Under the pieces are notes generated by a model. That model had not been told where the DNA came from. It did not search any database and saw nothing but the letters and a program-made list of their open reading frames with translations. A program made the position numbers and the translations under genes. A DNA stretch of 64,000 nucleotides from contig CATKHK010000118.1 of the NCBI GenBank assembly GCA_949751835.1, forward strand, positions 49,469 through 113,468. The letters run 5' to 3'. The DNA comes from Blepharisma japonicum. Its lineage: Eukaryota > Ciliophora > Heterotrichea > Heterotrichida > Blepharismidae. Position 1 is the stretch's first letter. Each line of letters opens with the position of its first letter. Positions 34,456 to 44,996 of this stretch are shown here, in pieces.

Positions 34456-35607
34456 TTATGCCTTTGAATTTTTCACACTTCCAGGTATTAAATACATAAT
34501 ATCCTGGATTTTCAGCAAATTTTTGACCTCGGTATTGATATATGGTAAATAATATAAAAAAAATAAAAATACTGAAATCAATGAATATGCAACAATTGCA
34601 TATATAATATAATTCAGCTGTCCTATAATTAAATCTTGTGAACTTCCGTCGATTAATTCGAAATTAGTCGTCATTGCTTGTTCTAGAATTTGAATACCAC
34701 TTCCAAACGCTGTTAACTTATATAATGCTCTTTCATCATAATCATCTATATATATTTCCGAATCATGAAGCAAAATATTTGTATATCAATATGAGCCATA
34801 AAGCAAATTTTTATTTATTACAAAATTCCCAGTCTCAAAAAGTTTTTCTAATAATTCATTAGACATAAAACTTATATTTTCTATTAATTGCCGATTTGCA
34901 TCATTAAAATCATGGATCACTATTCTTGCCTTCTCATGAGCATTTTTAAAAAAAGTCATGTTTCCTGTCTTTCCAATAGTTGATAAATTTATATTTGATA
35001 AGATTGCTTCACAGGTCCAGAAATCTATTAAAGGTATCAATGCTCTTCTATTTAAATAATTTCTTAATAAATTTGGCCTTGTAATTAAATAGTCTTCACA
35101 TTTTGGGTACAAGCCAAAATTGACTATAAAAAAATAGATAATGGTGAATGAAGTAAAAATTCCAAGCCTCAGTAAATATCTTTTGCTTATGTTGAATTTT
35201 AATGCAATGAGCGTATTTTTGCTTCGATTATAAGCATCTTGCTCTTCAGTATTATAATCAATCCCATGGACAACTGACAATCTATCCAAGCAAGCTCTTT
35301 TAAGCTCAAAATACGACAAATGGGTTAAATGCTTAATGAACTCTCATAAAGCATTATATTTTCGGCTGATTATAAAAATGAACATCGCTAATATTGAAAA
35401 GCAAACTCCTAATATAATGGCACTGATAATAAATAGCATAGAAATCATTTCACTAATTGTATAAATCATATCAATTTCACACTGAACTAAGCCGCTTATA
35501 GTATTATTAGTAGCAGTATAGAGATTTCCAACCCCATTGATTATAACGAAGTCTACTTCTTTAGGAGAATGTATTAATTTTTCAGCATTGGCTATTATTG
35601 TTTTTGT

Positions 35608-35622
35608 CTATTTATGTTTTAC
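35608..35622 (-). other. 15-nt intron, copy B intron 3
   Basis: GTAAAACATAAATAG on the minus strand with in-frame stops; same site as 30843-30857. Confidence 0.92.
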
Positions 35623-36009
35623 ATTCGAAATATATTCTTGAAGAGCATCATATAAATTTGTTTTTACTATTTTTGGAGAATTATCAAATCTTCATATAGA
35701 AATAAGATTTTCCACCACAACTCTTGAGCTATCACAATAGCTTCATGTTGACAAATTTGATAAAATCCCATTATGAGAAGTGTCTAGCTCTGACAATGAA
35801 ACTTTTATTGGTGCAAGGACTTCATCAATGTATTGCCGCTGCTCTGGTGAATCAATGCAAAAATCTATTTTCCATGCATTTTCTGCTATATGGGCTAAGT
35901 TAAAAAGGATATTTCCAAGATCACTAAATGTGTCTATTGATCTTGAATGGTTAACAGCGTTGGTTATATAAATTGCAATAGCTATATTTGTAGTAATAAC
36001 AACTAAAAC

Positions 36010-36024
36010 CTATATAATATTTAC
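36010..36024 (-). other. 15-nt intron, copy B intron 2
   Basis: GTAAATATTATATAG on the minus strand with in-frame TAG; splicing joins FKLVLFFS to VLVVITT. Confidence 0.93.
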
Positions 36025-36095
36025 AGAAAAAAATAAAACCAACTTAAACTTTTTTAAAATCAATTCGGACTTTTTGACTATGGTTTTTCCATGCG

Positions 36096-36110
36096 CTGCA
36101 TGTTTTTTAC
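36096..36110 (-). other. 15-nt intron, copy B intron 1
   Basis: GTAAAAAACATGCAG on the minus strand. It has no in-frame stop, but its position matches intron 1 of copy A and splicing gives EKK-AHGKTIVKK. Confidence 0.75.
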
Positions 36111-36371
36111 CTTTTTTCTCTGTAGAAGAACTATCATGTGTATAATGAGATGATGACATAGTAATTGATTTTTCTTCACTTGCTCATTTTTCTTTTGGAT
36201 TATCAGATGACCTAAACTTCCCAGTTGATATCTCAGTGCTCATATCACGAGATCCATCTCTATTTAAATTTTTAAAATTAAACCTCACTTTTTCTTTCTC
36301 GGAAAAAGACTTTTCTGAGTGAACTGACTCAAAATGCTCCAATTCAGCAAAAGAGTCTATCTATCTATTAA

Positions 36372-37427
36372 TTATAACGATGCAAGCATCGTTGCAGCCC
36401 TTATGGGCTTTTTAAATTTAAATTTTTGAAATTTCTTGCTCAAATTTTGGTTCAAACGTCTCAATTTTCTGCCCGATTTTCGGCTTAGTTTCCAGCTGCA
36501 TTTTCGGCTTAATTTTTGGCTCGACTTCTTGCTCAATTTCTGGCTCGATTTCTTGCTCAACTTCTGGCTTAATTTCTGGCTCATTTTCTGGCTCAATCTC
36601 TGGCTTGATTTCTGGCTCAATTTCTGTCTCAATTTCTGGCATAATTTCTGGCTCAATTTCTGGCTCAACTTCTGGCTCAATTCCTGTCTCAATTCCTGGC
36701 TCGATTTCTGGCTTGATTTTTGGCTCAATTTCTGTCTCAGCTTATGGCTCAATTTCTTGTTAAATGTCCGGCTAATCTTCTGGTTCAATTTTGACTCAAA
36801 TTTGGGTCCGCCTTTTGGTTTAGTTTTTGGCTTAATTTCCTGCTCAATTTTCGACTCAATTTCTGCCTGAATTTTTGGCCCAAATCTTGGCTCAACATAC
36901 GGCTCAGCATTCAGCTCAGTTTTCGATTCAATTTTTGGCTCAATTTTTGGCTCAATTCCAGGCCCATTTTTAGCCACACATTTTAGTCCTTTGTAGCCTG
37001 TGCAAACTAGCTCCACTTCAATCCTTTTCATGTCTCCTGGCTCAACTAAGATGACCTCCTCATTTCCAAGCACTTCACCTTCCAGTCCACCAATACTTGC
37101 CAGCAATTCTTGCTCACGATCTCTTTCATTACTCTTACTGCCTTCATTGCCCTCGACAATTAGAAGTTCAAGAGCTTGTTCAAAGTCCCCTTCAGTCAGT
37201 TTTAATACTTCTTTCGCTTCGTTTTCTCCAAATCCCAAGTCTTCAAGAATTTGGATGTCCATTTCCAATACATCAGATGCTTCCAATCCATATAGTTCAT
37301 CCTCATAGTCTTCATAATCGCTTAAATAGTCGTAGTGGTAAATTTCATCATCAGAATTCTCAAAACTGCATAACCCTGGGTGTTCAGTCCAGGCAGCCGT
37401 GTTTCTCTTGAACCCTTTTGAATCCAT
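36372..37427 (-). CDS. UBA-domain protein with KLSQ tetrapeptide repeats, inside the insertion, 351 aa
   Basis: ATG at 37427 to TAA at 36372, no TGA. Residues about 30-52 are acidic (YDYLSDYEDYEDELYG). Residues about 53-95 look like a UBA ubiquitin-binding domain: DIQILEDLGFGENEAKEVL followed by EGDFEQALELL, with the GF loop and Ala/Leu pattern of UBA. Then Pro/Glu/Lys repeats (EPKIEPKIE) give way to a long basic tract of KLSQ, KSSQ and similar units encoded by a 12-nt tandem repeat (about 36470-36790), and a basic tail. The clean UBA domain shows that this strand is the coding one. The protein is unlike anything else here. Confidence 0.6.
   Translation of the reverse strand: MDSKGFKRNTAAWTEHPGLCSFENSDDEIYHYDYLSDYEDYEDELYGLEASDVLEMDIQILEDLGFGENEAKEVLKLTEGDFEQALELLIVEGNEGSKSNERDREQELLASIGGLEGEVLGNEEVILVEPGDMKRIEVELVCTGYKGLKCVAKNGPGIEPKIEPKIESKTELNAEPYVEPRFGPKIQAEIESKIEQEIKPKTKPKGGPKFESKLNQKISRTFNKKLSHKLRQKLSQKSSQKSSQELRQELSQKLSQKLSQKLCQKLRQKLSQKSSQRLSQKMSQKLSQKLSKKSSQKLSKKSSQKLSRKCSWKLSRKSGRKLRRLNQNLSKKFQKFKFKKPIRAATMLASL
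36470..36790 (-). repeat. 12-nt tandem repeat array (AAATTGAGCCAG type)
   Basis: About 25 imperfect copies of a 12-base unit. Because the unit is 3n and holds no stop, long stretches stay open in more than one frame: KLSQ in the long ORF, EIEP in a second minus frame, and WLNF on the plus strand. Confidence 0.9.
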
Positions 37428-39820
37428 GAACCTGGTAAATAAAAAAAAAGTTCAGCAAAAGAGTCATTTTTTTCAAAATACTCCAGCTGTAAAATATCAT
37501 TAATTTCTAGCCATGTATCAATTTCTTTTGGATTTGTTATAAGGAGCACAAAGTGTATATCAGTTGATTTAAACCGCCTTATCCCATGAACCAATGCTAT
37601 ATCATTTTCTTTTAAAGAAAGCAGTATAGGCTCAAATAATGGGACTTGTGGTAGAATAATTTCAGGCAAAAAATCAGATAAATAATGATTTCTTATTGAT
37701 TTTGTAGGCTCTGCAATTAATTCAGCAAAACCTTCACTGTAACTATAAATAAGCCCATCTTCAGAAGTCAAAGCTATTTTTCTCGAAGTTTTAACAGCCC
37801 TAAAGGACATCATAAAATAAAGATAATTATTCAGAGCAGTCAGTCTTAATAAAATTTGGCATTCCAATAAGAAACCTTGCTGGTTTAAAAGAAATAAAGA
37901 ATTTGGCTTTTCTACCTGTGGATTTGTGCAGTTTTCAATAAATTGCTTTTCATATTCCACATGGTTTTTAGAGTACGGCAGAGGAATATAGCATGAGATT
38001 TTATTTCCCATAATTTCGAAAATTCTGCCATTTAAAATTTGTGAGCCTACATCATTGATAAATACTATCGAGCCAAAATTATCTTTATTTGCAGAAATCA
38101 AGATATTCCCATTTTGCTCTTCATATTTATTAAGCTTACTTTCATTTCTCATAAAAACATCCACCTGTTTATTTCTTCTGATTTTGTTCAAAATAGTGGA
38201 GCCTTTTTCATATTCTCTTAAAATTGTTTGTAGCAAGCTTCCATATAGCTCAAAAATTCTTTCACTTTTTATCTCAATCATAGAGTTATAGAGATTTTTT
38301 ACCTTAAAAACCAAGTCAGATGCTTCATTCATTAAAATCTCTAATCTAGAGAGCCTTGGTTTATTTGAAGTTACTTCTCCTCAGAGGTCAAGAAGTAAAG
38401 AGCATAAATGTTCATCATGATGGCGGGATACTTCAAGATCTATTAAGTAAAGTAAAAACCTTAAAACTGGGGTTTTGTCTTTGCTCTCATCAAGATATTT
38501 TTTAATCCTCCATTCTTGGATTTCTCCTTCAATACTACCTGACACATTCCCCATTTCTGCCAGCTTTATCCGAGATAAACAGTAATCTTTTATAGTGAAT
38601 GCACAATAATTTACCTCCCATGCAATAAAAAGCTTGTTTACCCTAAATTTCGGGTATTTTTTGACATTTATAAATGCATCAATAGCTATTTTTGCACTCA
38701 GCTGCGACTTATCCATTAAAAATCTCCTCAAATTCAGCTCAAACTCGTGCTGACTATTAGCAAACCCTGAAAAAATTTCTTCATTTATTGTAATTTTTCA
38801 TATTTTCATCAAAAATATCCCAAAAATTAACGGAATCGCGCATATACACAAAACTAAGGTAACAAGTGCATTATCAGTCGCAAAGCCAAATAAGAAGCTT
38901 AAAGCGACTGTAGACATGATAAAAAGCTTGGAAACTTTTATTGAGTTTACCAAAGGGTTGTAATAAGAGTTAAATTTGAAAGTTAAATAAGATAAAATAG
39001 CTGAGGAAACTGCAAAAAATGTTAGGTATCAGGAAACATTTAAGTGGCCAGCAAAAATATATAAAAATACTATAAGGGATTTAAAACAAGTAATTGTGAC
39101 GTCTAAATTTGAGTCAGAGCGTGCTTTAATATTTTTATCAGCGAATGAGTGCCGAATATCTGCTGAAAATAGTTCATAAATCAGAGTAAAAAAAAGCAGA
39201 AAAACAGCAGAAATAATGCCTAGAACTGACCCTAATAACCCTAAATCTAAATCATTAGCTGTAAGTGGCTTATACTCAATAACAGTTATATCATTTTTAA
39301 TAGAGTATTTAGTTACTATTAAAAATAGCATCATAAATGGAACAAAGCCTATTGAAGTCATAAATCCAAGAATTTCACTGGGCAAAAAAACAATAAAATT
39401 TGCAATTTTCCAGCCTCTTGTTTTCATGGCACCCATAGCTAATAACAAAAAAATGCAGACACCTAGAGTCGCTGAACTGATATAAAAAGCGATTTTCATA
39501 AACTTTAATTCGGCTATCAATGAATCAAAGCTAAAATATCCTATAAATCGCCAAAAATACTCATAATTTTTTCAGCCAGAAATATTTATATCATAGTATC
39601 ACAATAGGGAAATTATTTGAAGACAATTTATTGTATTTGTGGAAATTTCAATAACAAATTGTGTAAAAATTTTTGTTTTCAAATCAAATTTTGGCTGGAA
39701 AAAGGTCTCAAGAAAATTGATAATTGTGGATTTAACGGATTCTCAGGGAGAAGTATAGTTTAGTCCTTGTGATCTTGCTGTATAGTTGCTCTTTTTCGAC
39801 AAATCTATCTCGTCCAACAT

Positions 39821-39997
39821 ATTTTTATTGATAATTTTGGAATTTGAGCCATTTGATTAAAAAGTGCATTTTTTAAGATTTACTATCAAATTTAATTGAA
39901 ATTTAGCAGTTATTTTTAGGATAAATATTTTAAAGGTCAGATGATAAAATAAAGTAAAATTGTTCTTATTTACTTATATCCAGTTCATTATTCAGTA
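39821..39997. other. divergent upstream region
   Basis: Short AT-rich region between the copy B start and the small ORF at 39998. Confidence 0.4.
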
Positions 39998-40177
39998 ATG
40001 GCTCAAAAAAAAAATTCTCAGGAAAAATTTGCAGAGTGATTTAGAAAAATCCTTATCTGCTTAAAGCAATAGTCTGAGGTTTGTGGGAATTGGTACTTTG
40101 TAATACCAACTGCCTTGAAAAGGGGTCTCTATAGCAAATTCTGTCCGTCAGCCATTTTAGCTACTATAAATATGTAA
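39998..40177 (+). pseudogene. short ORF interrupted by in-frame TAG
   Basis: An ATG at 39998 opens MAQKKNSQEKFAEWFRKIL and meets TAG at 40070-40072; the same frame then stays open for 34 more codons (SEVCGNWYFVIPTALKRGLY) to TAA at 40175. Both parts look coding. Probably a broken small gene. A GGTACC-like hairpin (TTGGTA...TACCAA near 40090) is short and probably chance. Confidence 0.3.
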
Positions 40178-41109
40178 TTATTCTGGGATGAAAAAGTCTT
40201 TAAAAATTTTAAGTGATATTATTATTACGAAAAATTACTAAATAATATTTTGTAAAATAATTAAATTACGATAAAATATGAAATTAATAAAATTATCTAT
40301 TTTCTAAAGTATATTGATTATCTAGAAAATGTTTATTTTTAAAATAATAGGTAAAAGCTATATTAATATTATTCTCCTATATGCTATGCATTTATACAAT
40401 AATATTTCAATTTAATCAACTTCTGAAACTTTAATGAAATGGTTATGAATTTTATAAAAGTTAATAAAAACTGTCAATATTAAACATTTAAAAAATATCA
40501 AAAATATAAAGCCTTTGCTATAAACTTAATCTCTTCATAACTTAATTAATCTCATATTTAAATAATTTGATACTCTACTTCATGTTTATTAACTATTTCT
40601 ATCTCTTAAGAAGTTCTCAGCTGTATTAGGATGACCTAATGAATTCTATGTATTATTATTTGTTGTACCAATTTCTCACATAAATAATCATCAATTCATA
40701 TAATTGGCATGGCTTTTTTGTTTATATTTTGACTACTTATCTATTGATTCTGATATGAAAGAAGATTGAATATTAATCTGGAATAATTAATTCTTAGTAT
40801 TTTTTAATTTATTAATAAAAATATGAGAGTCAAACTTAATCATTTGTTGGCATTTTATCATAGAAATATCAATAAATCTAATTCTGCATCCCAAGAGAAG
40901 TAGGATTATGAGTCTTTTGCTAAACTGTAATAAAAATAAAAATTACGTTAAATTAAGGTTTTTATCCTTTCCTCTTCTTTCCTACATTAAATAAACTGTA
41001 TAATTTATGGCTGCATTTAATAAAATCGATCCATATTTTGCCTATAATGGGATAATGCCCTGCTGCTCCATTCTTATAAATAAAATCCACTGTAAAACTC
41101 ATTATATCA
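40178..41109. other. intergenic, AT-rich
   Basis: About 930 bases with no supportable gene; upstream region of the EGF-RING gene. Confidence 0.55.
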
Positions 41110-42513
41110 ATGATATTGCTTTTTATCTCAATTGCATTACTCTTTACCCCTAAATTTACTCTCAGCCAAACTCTAATAGATTACGGAATACCCCAAATAA
41201 TTAATCAAGCCAAAACTTGGAATTATTTCAAAATAAATCCACAACAAAATACAAAAATATATGCAAGAATTTGACTACAAATAGTATCAAAACCTCCTGA
41301 CGCTTTTCCAGTTTTAGCTATTAACAATGCCTTTCCAAGCTTTGGAAACGTTGATTTTTCGATAAATGCAACAAAAACTGATTATGAAGGCTGGTACTCA
41401 GGATTACCTTATCAATCTATTTTTCTCCAGTCTATAGAGATTAGGAACGATACTGTTATTGGAGTAGGAAATAACCAATTTTATCAAGGACAAATAACTT
41501 ATAATATTGGCGTCGATACTAGTGATTATATTTTGTGTCCTAAAAATTGCAGTGGGAATGGGGATTGTATTACTTTGGGAAAATGTGTATGCAAATTAGG
41601 GTATATAGGCCCCAGTTGTGATATTAAAGCATATAAAATAAGTAGCAAACCTTATTATATTGAAAATTGTCAAAGTGATGAAGATTACGGATACATAGAT
41701 TTGAAAAATGGTAAAAAGTATATAGTAAGTTCAAGCAAATTCGACTTGAAAATATTATGAAATAATCAAGATTCAGGGGAAATCCTTTTGAATTATGATG
41801 GAAACACGTAACTTTAATACAGTCCTACCTATCTCCCTTCATCAGTTAATAACTGCTCCTCAATGTTCGTCTCTAAATCATCTGTTGCTCAAACACTTCA
41901 GGTTAATAAAAGTGGAAAAGGAAAATATTTATATTTATTATTCTACTACAATAAAGACAACTCCAGTTCCTATATAAATTACACAATTTACTATACAGAG
42001 AAATCTGATTCCTCAAATGAATTTATCCTAATTTATATCATAATTTCTGTTCTTGGAGTTTTTATCCTCCTCTCAACTACTATAATAATTGTTTGAAAAA
42101 AATGAAAAAAAGAACGAGTCAGGATCGCTTTGGAATCCCCTGGGCTATCATCCACATTAGTCAATAAAAACTACCCAGCTATGAAATATCAAGATATTAA
42201 AAATAAAAAAGGGATCGATACTACATGTGCTATATGTTTCGAGGCATTTAAATTGGTTTCTATTGTAAGAAAGCTACGTTGCAACCATTTATTTCATGGA
42301 ACTTGCATTGAGGAGTGGTTTAAAGCAAATAGAGTATTTTTTATATAGACTTGCTGCTTGTGTAAGAGGGATTGTTCAATGACAGAGGAAGGAGAATTTA
42401 ATACTTCAAGCGATGAAATACCTGCTGAGAAAGCAGGGATAAGAGGATTAGCATTGAGAAGAATAAGTATAAGTCATACACAAGATGACTTAAACGTGAG
42501 AGATATTCTATAG
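41110..42513 (+). CDS. EGF-like / transmembrane / RING-H2 protein, 457 aa
   Basis: ATG at 41110 starts a signal peptide (MILLFISIALLFTPKFTLSQ); two 15-nt introns (41808-41822, 42334-42348) and several TGA-Trp codons lie before TAG at 42513. An extracellular region of about 290 residues includes one EGF-like module (CPKNCSGNGDCITLGKCVC then GYIGPSC). One transmembrane helix lies at about 295-320 (FILIYIIISVLGVFILL). The cytosolic part has a RING-H2 finger at about 366-405: CAICFEAF, then LRCNHLFHGTCIEEWF, then TCCLC, whose last Cys pair is completed only after splicing intron 2. This is a membrane-anchored E3 ligase, similar in plan to PA-TM-RING proteins but with a different ectodomain. Confidence 0.88.
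41808..41822 (+). other. 15-nt intron
   Basis: GTAACTTTAATACAG; unspliced it brings TAA into frame, spliced it joins DGNT to PTYLPSS. Confidence 0.92.
42334..42348 (+). other. 15-nt intron within the RING finger
   Basis: GTATTTTTTATATAG with in-frame TAG; splicing completes the RING zinc ligands (KANR-TCCLCKRD). Confidence 0.94.
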
Positions 42514-43815
42514 GTAAGATTAATTATAATTAATATTAAAATTTTTGTTTAATTGATAATTAGAGAATTCATAGCAAGATAAGTTTTTATAATGCGTTTT
42601 GAATAAAAATACTTGAAAATCATAAAACAATTTTTTTGATTGCTTATCGAAAAACGCATGGCTAACTTTATCGTAAAAAAGAATCCTTACGGTGAATTAA
42701 ATATGCTAATTTTATAATACAATATATTTTAAGCGTGATTAAGTTATCATAAAATATTTCAACGGTGATATTTCAGCATTAAGAATTTAGTGCTTAAGTC
42801 CCCCATAGATTCATATTAGTGCTTTAATTGCTTTTCATTTAGCTTTTGATTAATCGCATATCTAAAATTTCTTTGTTATACTCATCAGTGCTTATTTTGA
42901 CCATTTCTTCATCAATTCTAATCAATTTTAACCTTGAACTTATCATCAGCTTCTCTGCCTGAATAAAGGCAATCCATAATATATATTAGCATAATTAAAA
43001 TATAATCAAAAGGAATTTATGATTGTTTTCTATTAAAATGATTCGCTGAATTTTTACTTTAAAAATTACATTTATTTAATATTTGGATTACTTAAATAGA
43101 TATTTTAATATAAAATAATAGGCATAAACATTTTAAAATGGAACTATTTTGTAATAAAATAATCTTAAATTAAGTTGTAATATAAAAATTTAATAAAATT
43201 ATTGAAAAATAAGTTTGATATGTACTCATGAAACTCATTCATATACGCAAATTTACAATAAGTAGAGGGAATTATATATAAGATTACTTTGGCTGTCCTA
43301 AAAATACCATACAATGGCAAATTCATGCATTTTTTATTTAATAAAATAGCTCATATTCTATTTTTGATAAATTAATTTCTATATTTTTTTATCAAGCCTC
43401 CTGAATTTGAAATTTTGTTAATTTAAACCCTGAAGCTAGAAATTCAAGCATAAAAAATTATTTAATGCAGATCATAACTTTTTCAATTTTTGGTGTTGAA
43501 AATAGTAATAAGAGTTTTTATCTAAATTTACTAAACCCAAGATATATTTTAGCATTATAAAGTTCATATCTTCTCTAGATATTAACTTTTACTTTATATT
43601 TTATCTGAATTGGGCATAAAAAAGAAAAATATAGATTAAAATGAAACGGTTAAGTCTGCTTATTTTATTATTCTGCATATAGCTTATAATAATACAAAAA
43701 TTTATTATAATTAATTAGGCCGCTCAATCATGCAATTTATTGTGATATCTATTTGAATTAATAAGACAACTTTATTCAAAAAATCCATTTATTTACTTTT
43801 AAAAAAAAAACAATT
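42514..43815. other. intergenic, AT-rich
   Basis: 1.3 kb without an ORF of coding character. The last 110 bases resemble the region just upstream of the next paralogue (about 44885-44996), so part of the promoter was duplicated with the gene. Confidence 0.55.
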
Positions 43816-44514
43816 ATGGGCTGCGTTTGTTCGAGCCGAGATGCTGATAGCAAGCTGAATGCTGAGGAAAAAATTATTAAAGCTGCTGAAGAAATGCTAG
43901 AAATAGGCAAATTAAAGGTAGATTGATATGATAAAGGCATTACTAGATTTGCAATAGACCATAAGCTGAGCGAAAAAAATTTAAAGCATGCTTATGAAGC
44001 TTTGGATTTATCAACGGAGTTTCTCGAAGACGAAACTTCACCATTGTTAAGATTTTATGAGAATTTTAAATTTATGAAAATGTATGAAATCAGAAAATTA
44101 ACATGCCTAGGTATTTGGCTTGGGAGTGACGATTTGAAGAAAAAGGCATATTGGCTATTTAAAAACTATGACAGAGACTGCTCAAATATGCTAGATGCAT
44201 TAGAAATCAAATATATGCTAGATGATATGATCAGCATAACTATAGCACTTGTTGAATTCGCACAATTTGTTTACCCTCATAAATCAATAATGCTACAAGC
44301 ATACTTAAGAAAGATAAGAAGAAGCAAGGAAATCGTCAAAAAATACTTAATTCTTCTAATGTTTAGAGGAGGGACAGTCCATGAAATCAGTTTAGATAAT
44401 TTTCAGGGATGTTTTAATGATTCAACAATAAAAAAACTGCTTTCAGATCAAGGATTTAGAGAGCTGCTAATGGAATGCAGTGAGCTTCAAGCCAAAGCAA
44501 ATTTAATATGCTAA
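43816..44514 (+). CDS. MGC-anchored single EF-hand protein, family member 1, 232 aa
   Basis: ATG at 43816 to TAA at 44514 with a TGA-Trp near 43925. It begins MGCVCSS, a textbook dual acylation signal (Gly2 myristoylation, Cys3/Cys5 palmitoylation), so it should sit on a membrane. A single canonical EF-hand loop DRDCSNMLDALE starts at Asp119 with ligands at loop positions 1, 3, 5, 9 and 12. Downstream is a conserved segment (ALVEFAQFVYPHKSIML) and a C-terminal motif DQGFRELLMECS shared by all members. No catalytic domain; likely a membrane-bound Ca2+ sensor. First of six tandem relatives up to 51008. The family is not one I recognise. Confidence 0.8.
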
Positions 44515-44996
44515 TAAAAGAAGTTAAAATAATATATAAATAATAAAAATTCGAAATAAATTTTAGATTTCGGTTAGGAGACAAATTTATCTGAATCAAA
44601 AAAATTTGCAATTTTTGAAATATTTTAAATTTGCTCACCCCAGTTAAGAGTGAATAAAAAAGAGCAGAAAGATTTAAATGTTGGAGAAATTAACTTCTTT
44701 ATAATATTTATTGTTTAAATATAATCAAAAATTATTTTACTTAGCTTTTTTAAAAATTTTAACAGCTTAAAATTAAGATTTATCTATTTAATAATATTTT
44801 TTTTTTATTTATTAGGAGCCAATCTTTTCTTTTTTGCTAAGTCTTTTATTTTATTAATATACATATAATTAGACAAAAAATTATTATATTCAAATATGCC
44901 TTTAAATCATATAATTCATCGCTATTTAATATTTTGAATTAATAAGGCAACTTTATTAATAAAATCCATTTATTTCATTTTTTAAATAATTAATAA
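44515..44996. other. intergenic between paralogues
   Basis: AT-rich; its 3' part repeats the sequence upstream of 43816 (for example AATCCATTTATTT before the ATG). Confidence 0.55.

Larger units (their letters stand above)
36343..37465. mobile_element. 1.1-kb insertion bounded by a perfect 15-bp direct repeat
   Basis: TTCAGCAAAAGAGTC occurs at 36343-36357 and again at 37451-37465, both reading as the codons for DSFAE of the host gene on the minus strand. The unit between the repeats is 1108 bases, not a multiple of three, and interrupts the PAS-TM gene. Deleting one repeat unit restores the host frame exactly. The inserted DNA looks richer in GC (about 45% in the 60 bases from 37021) than the flanks. 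It carries one long ORF (36372-37427, minus). The plus-strand right end has a run of nine A. It could be a gene insertion with target-site duplication, a retroposed copy, or an internal eliminated sequence with a 15-bp pointer. Confidence 0.8.
34456..39820 (-). pseudogene. large multi-TM PAS protein (tmcB-like), copy B, split by a 1.1-kb insertion
   Basis: Frame from the ATG at 39820 to TAA at 34456. With the insertion the frame runs only to 37322, giving a truncated product. Without the 1108-base insertion unit the remaining 4257 bases are exactly 1419 codons, matching copy A (1409 codons) domain by domain: N-terminal TM block, PAS region (GSIVFINDVGSQILNGRI, GNKISCYIPLPY, LFLLNQQGFLLECQIL), Ser/Lys linker, C-terminal TM block. 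The same three introns are present. Thus the gene was intact before the insertion. It is a pseudogene if the insertion is permanent, or a working gene if the insertion is removed during nuclear development. Confidence 0.8.

Noticed and set aside
36436-36870. Plus-strand ORF with WLNF repeats inside the insertion
   Set aside because: It is the mirror of the 12-nt repeat array; the minus frame contains a clean UBA-like domain with its own start, so the plus frame is a shadow.
39236-39250. Telomere-like CCCTAA
   Set aside because: Single occurrences (also near 32690 and 60193) inside genes or spacers, not arrays.
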